A stretch of DNA of 8,299 nt, taken from Lunatibacter sp038209145 (GTDB lineage: Bacteria > Bacteroidota > Bacteroidia > Cytophagales > Cyclobacteriaceae). Positions 1 through 7,330 of this stretch are shown here, piece by piece (positions within the stretch are counted from its first letter, which is position 1; every line of letters starts with the position of its first letter). A program made the position numbers and the translations under genes. Location of the stretch: assembly GCA_038209145.1 (NCBI GenBank), contig JBBQXZ010000216.1, forward strand, positions 1 to 8,299, written 5' to 3'. The notes beneath the pieces were generated by a model that was not told the origin of the DNA, searched no databases, and worked only from the letters and a program-made list of their open reading frames with translations.

Positions 1-1901
1 AGCCGGGTACCGAGAATCCCTGGGGTTGGTTGAACGCCATTCCCATGATGCCGGTGTATTATCAGAACGGGTTCCCTTCTGCAGGCATAGAGCAGGGGCT
101 GAATCCGGCTGTAATGACAACGTCAGCTTCCGGCAACCACAATACCAAAACAAAAAGAGCCATAACCCAAATGGGTTTTGACATCAAAGCACCCTGGGTA
201 AAAGGGCTGGGATTGGATGGATTTGTCGTTTACAGCAATGAGGATATATTTGATAAACGGTGGAGAACTCCGTGGACAGTCTATAACTATAACAAGGTAA
301 AAGATGAATACATTCCGCTTCGGGGTGGACGAATTACCTCTCCCGAACTTACTCAGTCCACCAGGAGCATCACAAGTACATTTGTAAATCTCAGGTTGAA
401 ATACGAGAATCAGATGGAAGACCATTACATAAGTACTTTTGTGGGTGCCGAGCAGACCAAAGGTGACAATGGATATTACATGGCATTCAGAAGAAACTAT
501 CTTTCGCCTACATTGGGAGAGCTTTTTGCAGGTGATCCAGCTTCACAGCAGAATGATGGTGTCTCATCCGAGTCTTCTCGTCAGAGCCTTTTGGGAAGGG
601 TAAGTTACAACTACCAAGAAAAATATATGGTTGACTTTAATGCCAGATATGATGGTTCATTTGTATTTCCCGAAGGACAGCGATTCGGATTCTTTCCCGG
701 CGTATCCGCTGCATGGGTTTTATCTGAAGAATTCCTAAAAAACACCGCAGGGGTAAACGATTTAAAATTACGGGGTTCCATTGGTAAAATGGGAAATGAC
801 AGAATTGACCCCTTTCAATTTATGCCGGCCTATAGTCTGGGACTTCTTGGGTATCACTTTGGGTCTCCGACTTCTTCTCAGTTGGGGATTGTTCCAGGTG
901 TAACTCCCAATCCAAATGTGACATGGGAAGTAGCCACAATTACGAACATTGGATTGGATGGTATGTTTTGGAATGGTGGACTCGGTTTTAGCCTGGATCT
1001 GTTCCAACAAAGAAGAGAAAAAATTCTCACCAAAAGGGATTTGGAAGTGCCTTTTTATACGGGTTTGCTTTTGCCTGATGAAAATATCGGAATAGTTGAA
1101 AACAAAGGGATTGAGATTGCTTTGAATCACCGTAGCCCGCGTTCTTCTGGTGGGGGCTTCACATACTCAGTTGCGGGGAATATAGCTTTTAACAGAAATA
1201 AGGTTATTGACCTCAGTGAAGCCCAGGATGTTCCTGATTATCAGAAGGCAGAGGGAAGGATTCTTGGAGCAGGGTTGTATTATGAAGCATTGGGAATTTT
1301 CAGGACCCAGGAACAAGTAAATTCAAACCCGATCTTCCCGGGAACCCGAGTAGGTCACATTCAGTATAGTGACGTCAACGAAGACGGAGTTATCAACTCC
1401 CAAGATATGGTCAGAATGGACAGGTCCAACATTCCCCAGATAACCTTTGGCCTAAACGGTACTTTAAACTATGGACCCTTGTCACTCTTCATCAACTTTG
1501 CGGGACAAGGCGGGGCTTGGCAATATTATCACCAAAACGCAAGAATTGCCGTAAATGGATTGGCAGAACTTATTGAAAACAGGTATACGGCAGGCAGCAT
1601 GGACTCCAAGTATCCCATCTTGCCTGATTTGGAAACCCGAACACAGCCAAGTGGTCTCCAAAGTACCTTTTGGCTCCAAAACGCCACTTTTGTAAGGCTA
1701 AAAACCATTCAATTAGGATATAACATTCCGCAACCATTGATAACGAAATTGAAATTATCCTCGGCGAGGGTATATCTGAATGGCAATAATATCTTTACCC
1801 TATCGGATATCAAATGGTTCGATCCGGAAGGAGACAATGAGAGAGGTAGTTTTTATCCCCAAAGTAGGATTTTCAACTTGGGAGTGGACCTTTCTTTCTA
1901 A
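1..1901 (+). CDS. SusC-like TonB-dependent outer-membrane glycan transporter, 5'-truncated
   Basis: This is the C-terminal part of a SusC/RagA-type TonB-dependent transporter, which imports oligosaccharides across the outer membrane with its SusD partner. The frame is already open at the window edge: the first full codon is at position 3, giving about 632 visible residues before the TAA at 1899-1901. Family members usually have about 1000-1100 residues, so the signal peptide, the carboxypeptidase-regulatory-like N-domain and most of the plug lie upstream. A TTG at 30 is not the real start. Family marks include alternating barrel-strand composition, motifs such as GRVSYNY, NARYDGS and FGFFPGVSAAWVLSEE, a loop DVNEDGVINSQD (1371-1406) shaped like an EF-hand calcium loop, and the C-terminal strand NLGVDLSF ending in Phe, as expected for a BAM-assembled barrel. 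A susD gene follows after 31 bp with no terminator between. Whether it carries a signalling extension cannot be seen. Family call is very secure; substrate is unknown. Confidence 0.96.
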   Translation, partial: PGTENPWGWLNAIPMMPVYYQNGFPSAGIEQGLNPAVMTTSASGNHNTKTKRAITQMGFDIKAPWVKGLGLDGFVVYSNEDIFDKRWRTPWTVYNYNKVKDEYIPLRGGRITSPELTQSTRSITSTFVNLRLKYENQMEDHYISTFVGAEQTKGDNGYYMAFRRNYLSPTLGELFAGDPASQQNDGVSSESSRQSLLGRVSYNYQEKYMVDFNARYDGSFVFPEGQRFGFFPGVSAAWVLSEEFLKNTAGVNDLKLRGSIGKMGNDRIDPFQFMPAYSLGLLGYHFGSPTSSQLGIVPGVTPNPNVTWEVATITNIGLDGMFWNGGLGFSLDLFQQRREKILTKRDLEVPFYTGLLLPDENIGIVENKGIEIALNHRSPRSSGGGFTYSVAGNIAFNRNKVIDLSEAQDVPDYQKAEGRILGAGLYYEALGIFRTQEQVNSNPIFPGTRVGHIQYSDVNEDGVINSQDMVRMDRSNIPQITFGLNGTLNYGPLSLFINFAGQGGAWQYYHQNARIAVNGLAELIENRYTAGSMDSKYPILPDLETRTQPSGLQSTFWLQNATFVRLKTIQLGYNIPQPLITKLKLSSARVYLNGNNIFTLSDIKWFDPEGDNERGSFYPQSRIFNLGVDLSF

Positions 1902-1932
1902 CCATTTATTCCTTAATTTAAAAGATTATACT

Positions 1933-3615
1933 ATGAAATCCATATATAAATACCTTGAAAAGACAACCACATTGCTTACGTTGACATTCATTGTGATTGT
2001 AGGAATGATGCAAGTATCCTGTAATGATGACCTGCTGGATATTGTTCCTGCCGATCGGTTTACGGATGAAGCCGTATGGGCCGACCAGGCATTGATTGAA
2101 GCATTTATCGGAAATGCCTATCGGACGATTCCAAGTGGTCTGAGATATAGTCTGTACGGGCTTTCAGTAGTAACTGATGAAAATAATGCCCGAAGCAATG
2201 CATGGGCTTGGAGCGTATGGGAAGGTGACCTCAATCCGGATGACCTACGTGAAGTGGATTATTGGACTGGAGTAAATAGCAGAAATATTAATTTTTGGCA
2301 GCCGATAAACCGAAGCAATATTTTCTTTGAAAATATTGACAGGGAACGGGCTGTTGAAATCGGGCAGGGAACCAAGAACCGGATGATCGGTGAGATGAAA
2401 ACCATACGGGCATTTTCCTATTTCAAATTGGCAAGTTTATTTGGAGGTGTCCCGCTATTTACGAATACATTTTCATTGGAAGATGATTTCAAGATGACCC
2501 GAAGCACTTTCCAAGAGGTTATGGATTTCGTTATCGCTGAATTGGATGAAGCCATTACGATGCTACCAGAGACTTATAACAATGCCAATCAAGGGAGAAT
2601 CACAAAAGGAGCCGCTATGGCCATAAAATCCCGTGCCCTACTTTACATGGCCAGCCCACGTAATAACCCTGGTAGCGATATTCAAAAATGGCAGATCGCT
2701 GCCGATGCGGCAAAGGCCATCATTGATATGGGAAGGTATTCACTCTTTAACGATTACCGGACAATGTTTTTGGAAGAAAATATCTATAACCCTGAAATGA
2801 TCTGGCAAAGGCCGTATAACCAGTTTGTCAGTGCTGAACGGGTCTTTGTTGAATTAAGTTTGTACCCGAATGGATACAACGGGTTCGGTCAGGTACATCC
2901 CCTGCAAAATTTGGTAGATGATTATGAAACCATGAATGGTGTAAAACCCGCAGTTGACCCTACCTATAATCCACAGAATCCTTATGCAAACCGGGATCCG
3001 AGATTTTATGCCACCATATTGCACGATGGGGCACCATTTCAGGGCAGGGAGGTAGAAACATTTTACCCGGGAGGGTTAGATTCCAATGAGGGGCCTGTGT
3101 CCGCCTGGAATGCTACCCAGACAGGTTATTATCAATTGAAGTTTGCCAATGAACGTATCGTTAATCCAAGTTCACAAAATATGTCTCAGACACCTTGGAC
3201 CTTTTTTCGATATGCCGAAATATTGTTAAATTATGCAGAGGCAAATTACTTTCTTGGAAATGAGGATATAACCAGAGCGTATCTAAACATGGTCAGAAAT
3301 AGGCCAAGTGTAAATATGCCCAACATTACAGAAAGTGGCGAAAACCTTTTTGACAGAATTGTAAACGAGCGGCGTATTGAACTGGTTTTTGAAGAACACA
3401 GGTGGTTTGATATTCGCAGATGGGAAATTCTTCCTGAGGTAGCTGATGAAGACTTGACAAGAATGATCATCAGAAAATCACCAAATGGGACGAAGCAATA
3501 TGAGGTTCAGTTCTGGAAAACCGGAAACTTTAACCCCGCCAATTACCTGCTGCCCATCCCACAGTCAGAGATCAACAAAAACGGGTTGTTGGAACAGAAT
3601 CCGGGTTACAATTGA
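1933..3615 (+). CDS. SusD/RagB-family surface glycan-binding lipoprotein
   Basis: This 560-residue protein is the SusD-like partner of the upstream transporter, forming the hinged lid that binds the glycan at the cell surface. The ATG at 1933 is chosen because it starts a lipoprotein signal: Lys2 and Lys6, a hydrophobic stretch at about residues 13-26, then VSC with Cys30 as the lipidation site. NDD follows the Cys, resembling the acidic lipoprotein export signal that sends Bacteroidota lipoproteins to the surface. The frame is open further upstream to 1780, but that part lies inside susC and would bury the signal. The N-terminal half (about 31-290) fits the SusD-like TPR-helix domain. The C-terminal half carries RagB/SusD hallmarks: RYAEILLNYAEA from residue 426, ERRIELVFEEHRWFDIRRW from 479, and LLPIPQSEINKN from 539. 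Length is normal for the family and the gene is intact. The lipobox has Gln at -3, slightly atypical. Ligand specificity cannot be predicted. Confidence 0.97.
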   Translation: MKSIYKYLEKTTTLLTLTFIVIVGMMQVSCNDDLLDIVPADRFTDEAVWADQALIEAFIGNAYRTIPSGLRYSLYGLSVVTDENNARSNAWAWSVWEGDLNPDDLREVDYWTGVNSRNINFWQPINRSNIFFENIDRERAVEIGQGTKNRMIGEMKTIRAFSYFKLASLFGGVPLFTNTFSLEDDFKMTRSTFQEVMDFVIAELDEAITMLPETYNNANQGRITKGAAMAIKSRALLYMASPRNNPGSDIQKWQIAADAAKAIIDMGRYSLFNDYRTMFLEENIYNPEMIWQRPYNQFVSAERVFVELSLYPNGYNGFGQVHPLQNLVDDYETMNGVKPAVDPTYNPQNPYANRDPRFYATILHDGAPFQGREVETFYPGGLDSNEGPVSAWNATQTGYYQLKFANERIVNPSSQNMSQTPWTFFRYAEILLNYAEANYFLGNEDITRAYLNMVRNRPSVNMPNITESGENLFDRIVNERRIELVFEEHRWFDIRRWEILPEVADEDLTRMIIRKSPNGTKQYEVQFWKTGNFNPANYLLPIPQSEINKNGLLEQNPGYN

Positions 3616-3643
3616 GTCCCCGGACAATTGTCTGTAAGTTAGT

Positions 3644-3672
3644 TCGTGTACCTACTTGGAGTAGGTACACGA
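3644..3672 (+). terminator. Perfect 13-bp hairpin after susD (terminator, attenuator or RNA-stabilising stem)
   Basis: Positions 3644-3656 (TCGTGTACCTACT) are exactly complementary to 3660-3672 (AGTAGGTACACGA), with a 3-base loop TGG. It sits 28 bp after the susD stop and 62 bp before the next start codon. No T-run follows the right arm (TTACCAGG), so it is not a textbook intrinsic terminator. A stem in this place could partly terminate transcription, protect the 3' end of the susCD message, or mark a processing site. The same strand direction of all flanking genes favours a partial rather than complete stop. The inverted repeat is certain; its function is inferred. Confidence 0.5.
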
Positions 3673-3734
3673 TTACCAGGAAGACCGGAGGGTATTAATC
3701 AACTTATTATTGTGCCACCTAAATTGACCGAAAG

Positions 3735-5171
3735 ATGAAAAATAACCGTAGAAAATTTCTTCGAATATCCGGCCTGACCGGATTTGGCTTGGCTGGAACT
3801 GGTTTGTTGCCTGTAGCTTCCCTGGCTGCAGACAACATGTCTAAAAGGCAATTGGATACGACCCAAAAATTTGCCGGGGAAAAACATCGGCAGCATTTCA
3901 ACATGTCTGGATTTGCCGCACCCAAGCTGGATAAAGTAAGGATCGGATTCATCGGATTGGGGAACAGAGGACCCGCGGCAGTGGTAAGAATGAGTAAGAT
4001 TGCCGGTGTTGAAATCAAGGCCTTGTGTGACTTAAGGCCGGAAATGGCACTGAAGGCAAGGGAAAAAATCAAAGATACCCCCCATGACCCTGTAATTTAT
4101 TCCGGAGGTCCCGAAGAATGGAAAAAACTATGTGAAAGAGAGGATATTGATTTGATATATATTGCCACGCCATGGGAGTTGCATACGCCCATGGCCTTAT
4201 ATGCCATGAATAATGGAAAACATGCCGCTGTGGAAGTTCCTGCAGCCATCACCATAGACGAATGTTGGGACCTGGTAAAAACTTCCGAAAGGACAAGAAA
4301 GCATTGTATGATGCTGGAAAATACGTGTTATGATTTTTTTGAGTTGATGACCCTGAACATGGCTAGACAAGGGTTTTTTGGGGAGATCATCCACGGGGAA
4401 GGTGCCTACATACATGACTTTATCCCGGGTATCTTCAATAAGGAAAAATGGAATATGTGGCGTTTCAGGCATAATGCAAGCAGAAACGGCAACCTTTATC
4501 CCACGCATGGGCTTGGTCCAATTTGCCAAGCCATGAATATCAATAGAGGCGATAAAATGGAATTCTTGGTGTCTGTTTCCAGCAAAGATTTTGTGTTGGG
4601 GGATATGGCCAAATCCCTTGCACGGGAGGACAGTTTTTATGAACAGTTTGTCGGCATGCCCTACAGGGGCAACATGAATGTAACCACCATAAAAACCAAT
4701 AAAGGGCGGACCATCATGCTGCAGCACGATGTGTCATCACCCAGGGTATATTCCAGAATTCACCTGCTTAGCGGTACCAAAGGAGCAGCAATGAAGTATC
4801 CCCTGCCCGGAAGGATCTCTACCGGCCATGAAGCCTGGTTTTCGGAAGAGGAAATGAAGGTTTTGGATAAAAAATACCAACCCGAAATAGTGAAGAGGAT
4901 CGGTGAACTCGCAAAAAAAGTGGGAGGACATGGGGGAATGGATTTTATGATGGACTGGCGATTGATAGATTGTCTGAGAAACGGTCTTCCTTTGGACCAG
5001 GATGTTTATGATGCAGCCCTTTGGAGTTCTGTTTTTCCGCTTAGCGAGTGGTCGGTTGCCAACCGTTCCAATTCTATCGATGTTCCCGATTTCACATCAG
5101 GATCATGGCAGGGAAACGACCCGGTGGACATCACCTTAACCCATGGAGGTAATACAGAAATACGGTTATAA
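3735..5171 (+). CDS. Tat-exported Gfo/Idh/MocA protein, GH109-type NAD-dependent glycosidase candidate
   Basis: This 478-residue protein belongs to the Gfo/Idh/MocA family and most resembles GH109, whose founding member is an NAD-dependent alpha-N-acetylgalactosaminidase from Elizabethkingia. These enzymes cleave by transient oxidation and elimination rather than by acid/base hydrolysis. A Tat signal opens it (NRRKFLR at residues 4-10, hydrophobic core about 11-30, likely cleavage after SLA or LAA near 31-32). The Rossmann dinucleotide motif GFIGLGNRG is at 71-79. The usual EKP of the family is EVP at 167-169. GH109-like blocks follow: ENTCY (195-199), HGEGAYIHD (220-228), NGNLYPTHGLGP (251-262), INRGD (269-273), GHGGMDF (398-404) and PLSEWSVANRS (435-445). 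Tyr255 and His258 are catalytic candidates. Length is close to that of relatives. It lies 119 bp after susD and 41 bp before the esterase, so it probably belongs to the same PUL. Many GH109-type sequences are uncharacterised, so the sugar and even hydrolase versus oxidoreductase activity remain open. Confidence 0.88.
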   Translation: MKNNRRKFLRISGLTGFGLAGTGLLPVASLAADNMSKRQLDTTQKFAGEKHRQHFNMSGFAAPKLDKVRIGFIGLGNRGPAAVVRMSKIAGVEIKALCDLRPEMALKAREKIKDTPHDPVIYSGGPEEWKKLCEREDIDLIYIATPWELHTPMALYAMNNGKHAAVEVPAAITIDECWDLVKTSERTRKHCMMLENTCYDFFELMTLNMARQGFFGEIIHGEGAYIHDFIPGIFNKEKWNMWRFRHNASRNGNLYPTHGLGPICQAMNINRGDKMEFLVSVSSKDFVLGDMAKSLAREDSFYEQFVGMPYRGNMNVTTIKTNKGRTIMLQHDVSSPRVYSRIHLLSGTKGAAMKYPLPGRISTGHEAWFSEEEMKVLDKKYQPEIVKRIGELAKKVGGHGGMDFMMDWRLIDCLRNGLPLDQDVYDAALWSSVFPLSEWSVANRSNSIDVPDFTSGSWQGNDPVDITLTHGGNTEIRL

Positions 5172-5212
5172 TAAAAACTAAAAAACCAATTCATCTTTTC
5201 AAGTACCTAACT

Positions 5213-7297
5213 ATGAAAAATACATTATTACTCGTAATCGGCGTTTTATGGGCCTTGTCCATGGCACATGCAAACATCCTTTACCCGGATATACCCAGCG
5301 GCACCTACCATTCATTGGACAGTTTGCCAAATGTATTGGCCGACGAAACCGCTGACCTGCTGGGTACTTCCTTGAAGAACCAGGCAATGGTGAAGTTTGC
5401 GACCCATCAACTTCCCGACAACCTGGAGGAATGGAGTAAAAAAAGAGATGAAATCAGGGAGAATATCATTCTCCACAGTGGATTGAAAAGACATCCCAAC
5501 CTGCCCTTGAACATGAAGGAAACAGGATCCTTGGATATGGAAGGATATACGATAAGGAATATTTATTTTCAGACCCTGCCTGGAGTATATGCCACCGCCA
5601 ACCTGTATGTCCCGGACGGGAAGGGACCATTTCCTGCTGTAGTCAGCATGCACGGCCATTGGAGGGAAGGAAAGTTGGCCGAAAGTGTCCAGTCTTTGGG
5701 GCATACAATGGCCAAAAATGGGTATGTCAGCTTGGTGATAGATGCTTTTGGATCAGGAGAAAGAACGACTACACATGGAGATTTTGAATACCATGGGGCT
5801 AATTTGGGTGCTTCGCTGATGAATATTGGGGAATCTCTGTTGGGTGTTCAGGTGGCTGATAACATGCGGGCCGTTGATTTACTCACTTCCCTACCTTATG
5901 TGGATGCCGGTAATATTGGTGCTACGGGTGCAAGCGGTGGCGGAAATCAGACCATGTGGTTTGGGGCTTTGGACGAGCGAATAAAGGCTACGATGCCCAT
6001 AGTCAGTGTGGGTACGTTTGAATCAGCCGTTATGGGGTCAAACTGCGTCTGCGAATTGCTTCCTGGTGGATTGACTTTTACCGAATCGGCAGGAGTACTC
6101 GCCCTATACGCACCCAGAGCCTTGAAGATGTGCAACCACAGCCAAGACAGTAATCCGACATTCTATCCAGTGGAAATGCTGCGGACCTACCAAAATGTCA
6201 AACCGATCTTTGAACTCCATGGGGTAGCGGATCATGTGGACAATGAGGTATTTGACCTTACACACGGATATTGGAAAGAAGACAGGGAAGCTATGTTGGG
6301 CTGGTTTGATTTGCACCTGAAAGGCATTGGTAACGGTGAATCCCGGCCTGAACTCCCTTTTGACATCCTGCCAATGGAAAAATTGATGGTGTTTCCTTTA
6401 GGGAAGAGAAGCCCTTTGGTCATAAGTACCGATGAGTACAGCAGAAATCAGGGAAAATCATTAAGGGAAGATTATTTGAAAAAAGATTCCTTTGATACCG
6501 AAAAGCTTAGAACCGATTTGAAGCAAATTTTGGGAATTGATGACTACTTGGAAATTGCAAAAACCTTTGCTTTTACCTCCCAGGATGGATGGGAAAGAAT
6601 AGCGCTGCACACATCGGACCAACAGCTTGTTCCAATCCTGCATTTTGCTCCAAAAAATCCTGCTTTGGGCTATACATTGATTGCATCTGCCGATGGGAAA
6701 AATGAAATCCAGGAGGCTCACTTGGAGGAATTAAAAAACAGGGGGGGAGGCATTGTGATCGTGGAGCTCTCCGGAACCGGAGAAGCCGCTTCAAAGCTTG
6801 ACGCTTCAGGTACCAGTTTGTCCCAGTTTCATACCCTTTCACGTGCACAGTTGTGGCTGGGGAAAACTATGTTGGGCGAGTGGGTAAGGGAGCTGGAATT
6901 GGTGTCCCAATTTATAGTAGATACCTATGATCCTTCTGAATTGTCTTTTGAAGGAAATAGGGAGGCGGGGTTGGCCGCATTATTTTTAAGTGTCCTCCAA
7001 GAGGGAAAAATCAAACAACTTACCTTGAAAAATACACCTGTCAGCTTTCTGTTTGACAACAGAGAAAATATCGATTACTTTAGCATGGCTGTCCACCTGC
7101 CGGGTTTTTTGAATTGGGGAGATGTTTCCCTAGCAGCAGGATTATCGGAACAGGATGTCACTTTTATTGATCCAGTGACTATGTCGGGGATACCCGTTTC
7201 TAATGGAGAATTGAAGGCTGTACAAGCAGAATTTGAAAACGCAAAAAAAATATTGAAACAACCGGGAAAAATTTATTTCCGACATTCAGGGAAGTAG
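5213..7297 (+). CDS. Secreted two-domain alpha/beta hydrolase, acetyl-xylan-esterase-like
   Basis: This 694-residue protein is a likely periplasmic carbohydrate esterase that removes ester groups such as acetyl from the imported glycan. A Sec signal peptide ends in SMAHA with likely cleavage after Ala20. The first alpha/beta hydrolase domain (about 110-375) has the oxyanion-side motif MHGHW (146-150), the strand VIDAFGSGE (175-183), and the nucleophile elbow GASGGGNQT (239-247) with Ser241. Asp312 in SQDSNP and His351 in THGYW are the best acid and His candidates. A cysteine motif CVCELLPG (278-285) follows the elbow. Residues about 450-694 look like a second, decayed hydrolase domain: HFAP at 477-480, ADGK at 493-496 in place of HGH, and FEGNREAG (579-586) where GxSxG would be, with no Ser. 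The gene is intact and starts at the only ATG that gives a signal peptide. It lies 41 bp after the GH109-type gene and 33 bp before the next oxidoreductase, so co-transcription is likely. The family call is firm; the esterase substrate is not known. Confidence 0.85.
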   Translation: MKNTLLLVIGVLWALSMAHANILYPDIPSGTYHSLDSLPNVLADETADLLGTSLKNQAMVKFATHQLPDNLEEWSKKRDEIRENIILHSGLKRHPNLPLNMKETGSLDMEGYTIRNIYFQTLPGVYATANLYVPDGKGPFPAVVSMHGHWREGKLAESVQSLGHTMAKNGYVSLVIDAFGSGERTTTHGDFEYHGANLGASLMNIGESLLGVQVADNMRAVDLLTSLPYVDAGNIGATGASGGGNQTMWFGALDERIKATMPIVSVGTFESAVMGSNCVCELLPGGLTFTESAGVLALYAPRALKMCNHSQDSNPTFYPVEMLRTYQNVKPIFELHGVADHVDNEVFDLTHGYWKEDREAMLGWFDLHLKGIGNGESRPELPFDILPMEKLMVFPLGKRSPLVISTDEYSRNQGKSLREDYLKKDSFDTEKLRTDLKQILGIDDYLEIAKTFAFTSQDGWERIALHTSDQQLVPILHFAPKNPALGYTLIASADGKNEIQEAHLEELKNRGGGIVIVELSGTGEAASKLDASGTSLSQFHTLSRAQLWLGKTMLGEWVRELELVSQFIVDTYDPSELSFEGNREAGLAALFLSVLQEGKIKQLTLKNTPVSFLFDNRENIDYFSMAVHLPGFLNWGDVSLAAGLSEQDVTFIDPVTMSGIPVSNGELKAVQAEFENAKKILKQPGKIYFRHSGK

Positions 7298-7330
7298 GCG
7301 CAACTCATTAAGTATTATATACCAAAGCAT

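Noticed and set aside
1780..1932. Upstream extension of susD by 51 codons
   Set aside because: It overlaps susC in another frame and would place the lipoprotein signal in the interior. The ATG at 1933 gives a proper signal peptide with Cys30.
3686..3691. GGAGGG resembling a Shine-Dalgarno site
   Set aside because: It is 43 bp before the ATG at 3735 and no start codon with a good frame follows closely.
3705..3712. TATTATTG as a possible Bacteroidota -7 promoter box (TAnnTTTG) before the GH109-type gene
   Set aside because: One mismatch to the consensus and no TTG box about 20-25 bp upstream; too weak to annotate.
4197..4727. 176-codon open frame on the minus strand
   Set aside because: It lies fully antisense to the GH109-type gene and has no family resemblance; a codon-bias shadow.
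6733..6747. A6 then G7 homopolymer run (and A8 at 7243-7250) in the esterase gene, possible phase-variation or slippage site
   Set aside because: The frame is intact through both runs, they are short, and they encode ordinary residues (KNRGGG; AKKI). No evidence for switching.
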